Shown here one piece after another: positions 5,923 through 8,343 of a stretch of DNA of 8,343 nt; position 1 is the stretch's first letter, and each line of letters begins with the position of its first letter. A model generated the notes under the pieces. That model was not told the origin of the DNA and ran no database searches. It saw nothing but the letters and a program-made list of their open reading frames with translations. The position numbers and the translations under genes were made by a program. The DNA comes from Comamonadaceae bacterium. Lineage in GTDB: Bacteria; Pseudomonadota; Gammaproteobacteria; Burkholderiales; Burkholderiaceae. The stretch covers positions 1-8,343 of the forward strand of contig CANNNB010000098.1 of NCBI GenBank assembly GCA_947505995.1, read 5' to 3'.

Positions 5923-6783
5923 ATGAAACTCATCAGCTTTTTGCTCAATCACTCATCTTGCTACGGCGTCGTACAAGGCAGTCAAGTTTTAAATCTCACA
6001 CCCATCTTGGGCTCGGAGGCACCAGACCTCAAAACTCTGATTGCCAAAAAAATGTTAGCCCAAGCGGCTGACGCACTTAACCAGCACAAGCCAGATTTGG
6101 AATTCGACAAACTTGAACTGCTGCCTGTAATTCCCAACCCTGAGAAAATTTTGTGTGTTGGCTTGAACTACCATGATCATGTGAAAGAAACAGGGCGCGA
6201 TCTCACCGAAAAGCCCGCCATCTTTTCTCGCTTCAATGCGTCACAAGTGGCCCATGGGCAAGCCATCATGCGTCCACCAGAGTCTCATCGTTTGGATTAT
6301 GAAGGCGAAATTGCTGTCATCATTGGTCAAGGTGGCCGCCGCATTTCAGAAGCAGACGCATGGAATCACATAGCCGGTTATTCTTGCTACAACGATGGTT
6401 CAGTGCGTGACTGGCAAAATTTCACAACACAGTGGACAGCAGGCAAAAACTTCTGGCGCACAGGCGGATTTGGCCCTTGGATGGTCACCGCCGACGAAAT
6501 CAAACCAGGTCAAACATTGACTCTAAGCACACGCCTCAATGGTGTTGAGTTACAGCGTGCAACAACCGACATGATGATTCACAGCATTCCACGCCAAATC
6601 GCCTACATCTCAACCTTCATTCCCCTTGAGCCAGGCGACGTCATTGTGAGTGGTACGCCCGGTGGCGTAGGTAACAAAAGAACACCGCAACTTTTCATGA
6701 AGCCAGGTGATGTTGTGGAAATTGAAGTCGATGCTGTTGGCATTTTGCGCAACACCATTGAAGACGATATCAAACGCAATTGA
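5923..6783 (+). CDS. fumarylacetoacetate hydrolase (FAH) family protein
   Basis: This 286-residue protein is an FAH-family hydrolase/isomerase, acting on a 2-oxo acid with a divalent metal. Seen: an N-terminal cap region at 1-70, then PNPEKILCVGLNYHDH at 71-86, the metal ligands Glu127 and Glu129 in DYEGEIAVIIG and Asp158 in CYNDGSVRDWQ, a conserved Lys175 in AGKNFW, FGPWMVTADE near 183-192, and SGTPGGVG at 243-250. The substrate cannot be told from the sequence: homologues include fumarylpyruvate hydrolase, hydroxyheptadienedioate isomerase/decarboxylase and acylpyruvase types. The location beside aromatic catabolism genes suggests a ring-cleavage product. I chose ATG 5923 because it gives the normal family N-terminus. 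The same frame is open back to a TTG at 5842, but the 27 added residues are unlike the family. No clear ribosome-binding site precedes 5923. A strong terminator follows the stop. Confidence 0.85.
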   Translation: MKLISFLLNHSSCYGVVQGSQVLNLTPILGSEAPDLKTLIAKKMLAQAADALNQHKPDLEFDKLELLPVIPNPEKILCVGLNYHDHVKETGRDLTEKPAIFSRFNASQVAHGQAIMRPPESHRLDYEGEIAVIIGQGGRRISEADAWNHIAGYSCYNDGSVRDWQNFTTQWTAGKNFWRTGGFGPWMVTADEIKPGQTLTLSTRLNGVELQRATTDMMIHSIPRQIAYISTFIPLEPGDVIVSGTPGGVGNKRTPQLFMKPGDVVEIEVDAVGILRNTIEDDIKRN

Positions 6784-6793
6784 ATCTAATTGA

Positions 6794-6833
6794 AAAAAAG
6801 ATCTGATTCAGCCATGAATTTCAGATCTTTTTT
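6794..6833. terminator. bidirectional rho-independent terminator
   Basis: Arms 6794-6806 and 6821-6833 are perfectly complementary over 13 bp: six A, then GATCTGA, paired with TCAGATC and six T. A further 4-bp inner stem (TTCA with TGAA) closes a GCCA loop, with a 2-nt bulge on one side. The hairpin ends in a T run on either strand and lies in the 65-bp gap between the convergent FAH-family and nitronate-monooxygenase-like genes, so it should serve both. Confidence 0.88.
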
Positions 6834-6848
6834 AGAGCACGATCAAAA

Positions 6849-7811
6849 TTAGCTGAAAGCAAAATGATTGTTTTGGGCCATTCGCCCCATTCTGCTTGAA
6901 ATGGCCATGAACTCTGCCACGGTGTCATCAATGATGTCTTTGGCAGATTTCACTGAGTCAATCAACCCAGCTGACTGCCCGGCCAAAGCAGGCGCTGCTT
7001 CCATGTCCCCCTTGAAGTAAACGTTCAAAATACCTTTCATGTCGTCAAATGACATGATGCCTTGCTCATAGATGGCTTTGGTACGTTCTGATTTAAGAGC
7101 TCGAATGCATGGCGTCGATTTGGTATTCAGAACCCATGTCCCAGTTTCTTTGGAACTGATAATGGCATTTTTAAAGTTGTCATGAACTGGGCTTTCTGCA
7201 CAACTGACAAAGCGCGTTCCCATTTGAATGGCTTCTGCACCCAGCGCAAAGGCTGCGGCCATGCCCCTGCCATCACAAATGCCCCCGGCTGCAATCAAGG
7301 GCACTTCAACCTTAGCCCGAATAGCCTGCAACAGAACCAAGGTTGAAACGTCTTCGGGGTTTTTAAAACCGCCGCCTTCAGAGCCTTCAACCACCAAACC
7401 ATCAATGCCCGCATCGACACACTTCATGGCAGCATCTAAAGTTGGAACAGCGTGGTACACGGTGATGCCCGCATCTTTCAAGGGCTGAATAAATTTGGCA
7501 GGACTGCCAGCGGATGTCGTCACAAATTTAACCCCCGATGCACAGACAAACTTCAACATGGCATCGTCTTTTAAAAATCGAATGGGCAAATTGACACCAA
7601 ATGGCAAATTCAATTCTCGCATTTTTTTAATTTCAGCTTGGCAGTTTTCTGTTTCGCCAGAAGAAGTTTCAATGATGCCAAGGCCGCCCGCTCTAGAAAC
7701 TGCAGAAGCCAGTTGGGTGCGTGCAATCCAACCCATTGGGGCTTGCAAAATGGGGTACTTAGCGCCGGTGTGCGCCAAAACTCTGTTTGTGTTTGTAATT
7801 GAGCGATTCAT
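6849..7811 (-). CDS. nitronate monooxygenase-like FMN oxidoreductase
   Basis: This 320-residue TIM-barrel protein belongs to the nitronate monooxygenase / 2-nitropropane dioxygenase family, which binds FMN. Seen: PILQAPMGWIARTQLA near 20-35, SRAGGLGIIE at 39-48, PFGVNLPI at 70-77, VKFVTTSAGSP at 94-104, GIDGLVVEGSEGGGF at 135-149, PLIAAGGICDGRGMAAAFALGA in the phosphate-binding part, and IQMGTRFVSCAESP after it. Class I enzymes normally have a catalytic His after the GG pair (EAGGH); here that place is Phe149, so nitronate oxidation is doubtful and another FMN reaction is possible. Its ATG comes one codon (AGG) after the stop of the acyl-CoA synthetase gene upstream, in the same frame, which points to coupled translation in one leftward operon. 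GAAGG touches the ATG, which is closer than normal for a ribosome-binding site. Confidence 0.85.
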   Translation of the reverse strand: MNRSITNTNRVLAHTGAKYPILQAPMGWIARTQLASAVSRAGGLGIIETSSGETENCQAEIKKMRELNLPFGVNLPIRFLKDDAMLKFVCASGVKFVTTSAGSPAKFIQPLKDAGITVYHAVPTLDAAMKCVDAGIDGLVVEGSEGGGFKNPEDVSTLVLLQAIRAKVEVPLIAAGGICDGRGMAAAFALGAEAIQMGTRFVSCAESPVHDNFKNAIISSKETGTWVLNTKSTPCIRALKSERTKAIYEQGIMSFDDMKGILNVYFKGDMEAAPALAGQSAGLIDSVKSAKDIIDDTVAEFMAISSRMGRMAQNNHFAFS

Positions 7812-7814
7812 CCT

Positions 7815-8343
7815 TCAAGCCCAAAACACACTGCCGGATTTTTCATACCAGCTGGGCACTTGGCTTTCAACAGACGACTCAATGCGACTGCGTTTGATTT
7901 TCATGGTGGGCGTCAGGTAGCCGTTTTCAATCGACCAGGCTTCACTGGCGATGACCAGCATGCGAAGCTTTTCGTACTCTACCAATTCTGAATTCACCTT
8001 GACCAGCAACTCACTGAGTTCTTTCTCGACAGCCGCCCTGATCTCTGGATCTTTTGTTTTGGGACGAATATCTTCCGCCAGGACCACCATGGCATAGGCA
8101 GCAGACTGAGCCACACCAGAGACAATGCTCATCTCAATCATGGGGTGCACATTGAGCTTGTTTTCGATGGGTGCTGGCGCCACATATTTACCTTTGGAGG
8201 TTTTGAAAATCTCCTTCAAACGCCCCGTAATTTTCAGTAAGCCATCCGCCCGCTGCTGACCTTGATCGCCTGTCTTGAAAAAGCCATCTTCTGTAAAAGC
8301 TTCAGCATCCAAATCGGGGCGTTTGTAATAGCCCACCATTTGG
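7815..8343 (-). CDS. long-chain-type acyl-CoA synthetase, C-terminal part
   Basis: The last 175 or so codons of an AMP-forming acyl-CoA synthetase are present; the gene's 5' part lies beyond the right edge, and the frame is open to 8343. Counted from the Met at 8339, the fragment shows GYYKRPDL at 3-10, the TGD motif in FFKTGDQGQ, then the hinge motif GRLKEIFKTSKGKYVAP, which starts the mobile C-terminal domain. Near the end TPTMKIKR carries the lysine expected to act in adenylate formation. The IFKTSKGKYVAPAPIEN type of hinge is that of the fatty-acid (FAA1-like) branch, not of the feruloyl-CoA synthetases I know. The substrate could be a fatty or aryl carboxylic acid. It ends with TGA at 7817-7815, immediately before the nitronate-monooxygenase-like gene, and probably shares its transcript. 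Confidence 0.87.
   Translation of the reverse strand, partial: QMVGYYKRPDLDAEAFTEDGFFKTGDQGQQRADGLLKITGRLKEIFKTSKGKYVAPAPIENKLNVHPMIEMSIVSGVAQSAAYAMVVLAEDIRPKTKDPEIRAAVEKELSELLVKVNSELVEYEKLRMLVIASEAWSIENGYLTPTMKIKRSRIESSVESQVPSWYEKSGSVFWA

Noticed and set aside
7495..7920. Open frame of 141 codons on the + strand
   Set aside because: It spans the junction of two well-supported minus-strand genes and has no recognisable protein pattern.

Overview
The window looks like a stretch of a betaproteobacterial chromosome, most likely Burkholderiales and perhaps Comamonadaceae. This is inferred from moderate GC content, an orphan Bug-type solute-binding protein, and a divergent LysR regulator next to 4-oxalomesaconate genes that resembles the pmd (protocatechuate 4,5-cleavage) clusters of Comamonas. 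No rRNA, tRNA, insertion sequence or CRISPR array is visible.

Left part (1-3300): an operon reading leftwards holds a PrpF-family 4-oxalomesaconate tautomerase/isomerase (galD/pmdU/ligU type) followed by 4-oxalomesaconate hydratase (ligJ/pmdE type). A LysR-type regulator diverges from it. The 117-bp gap between them carries a good sigma70-like promoter for the operon and a perfect inverted repeat just upstream of the -35 box, the layout of a LysR-activated promoter.

Middle (3337-5354): a VanA-type Rieske oxygenase (vanillate O-demethylase) overlaps by 4 nt (ATGA) a Bug/TctC periplasmic binding protein, so the two are probably translationally coupled. VanA would make protocatechuate from vanillate, which feeds the 4,5-cleavage route whose late steps are encoded at the left. 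The Bug protein may serve uptake of the same or a related aromatic acid. No VanB reductase is present in the window.

Right part (5355-8343): a 568-bp stretch without an intact gene carries two palindromic candidate operators and a nitroreductase relic that keeps only its N- and C-terminal ends. Then comes a fumarylacetoacetate-hydrolase-family gene on the + strand, a strong bidirectional terminator, and a leftward pair: the C-terminal part of a long-chain-type acyl-CoA synthetase (running off the window edge) and a nitronate-monooxygenase-like FMN protein whose usual catalytic histidine is replaced by phenylalanine.

Overall this is a lignin-derived aromatic catabolism region rather than an obviously new system. 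The points most worth a second look are the internally deleted nitroreductase, the VanA-Bug coupling, the palindromes, and the atypical nitronate-monooxygenase-like protein.
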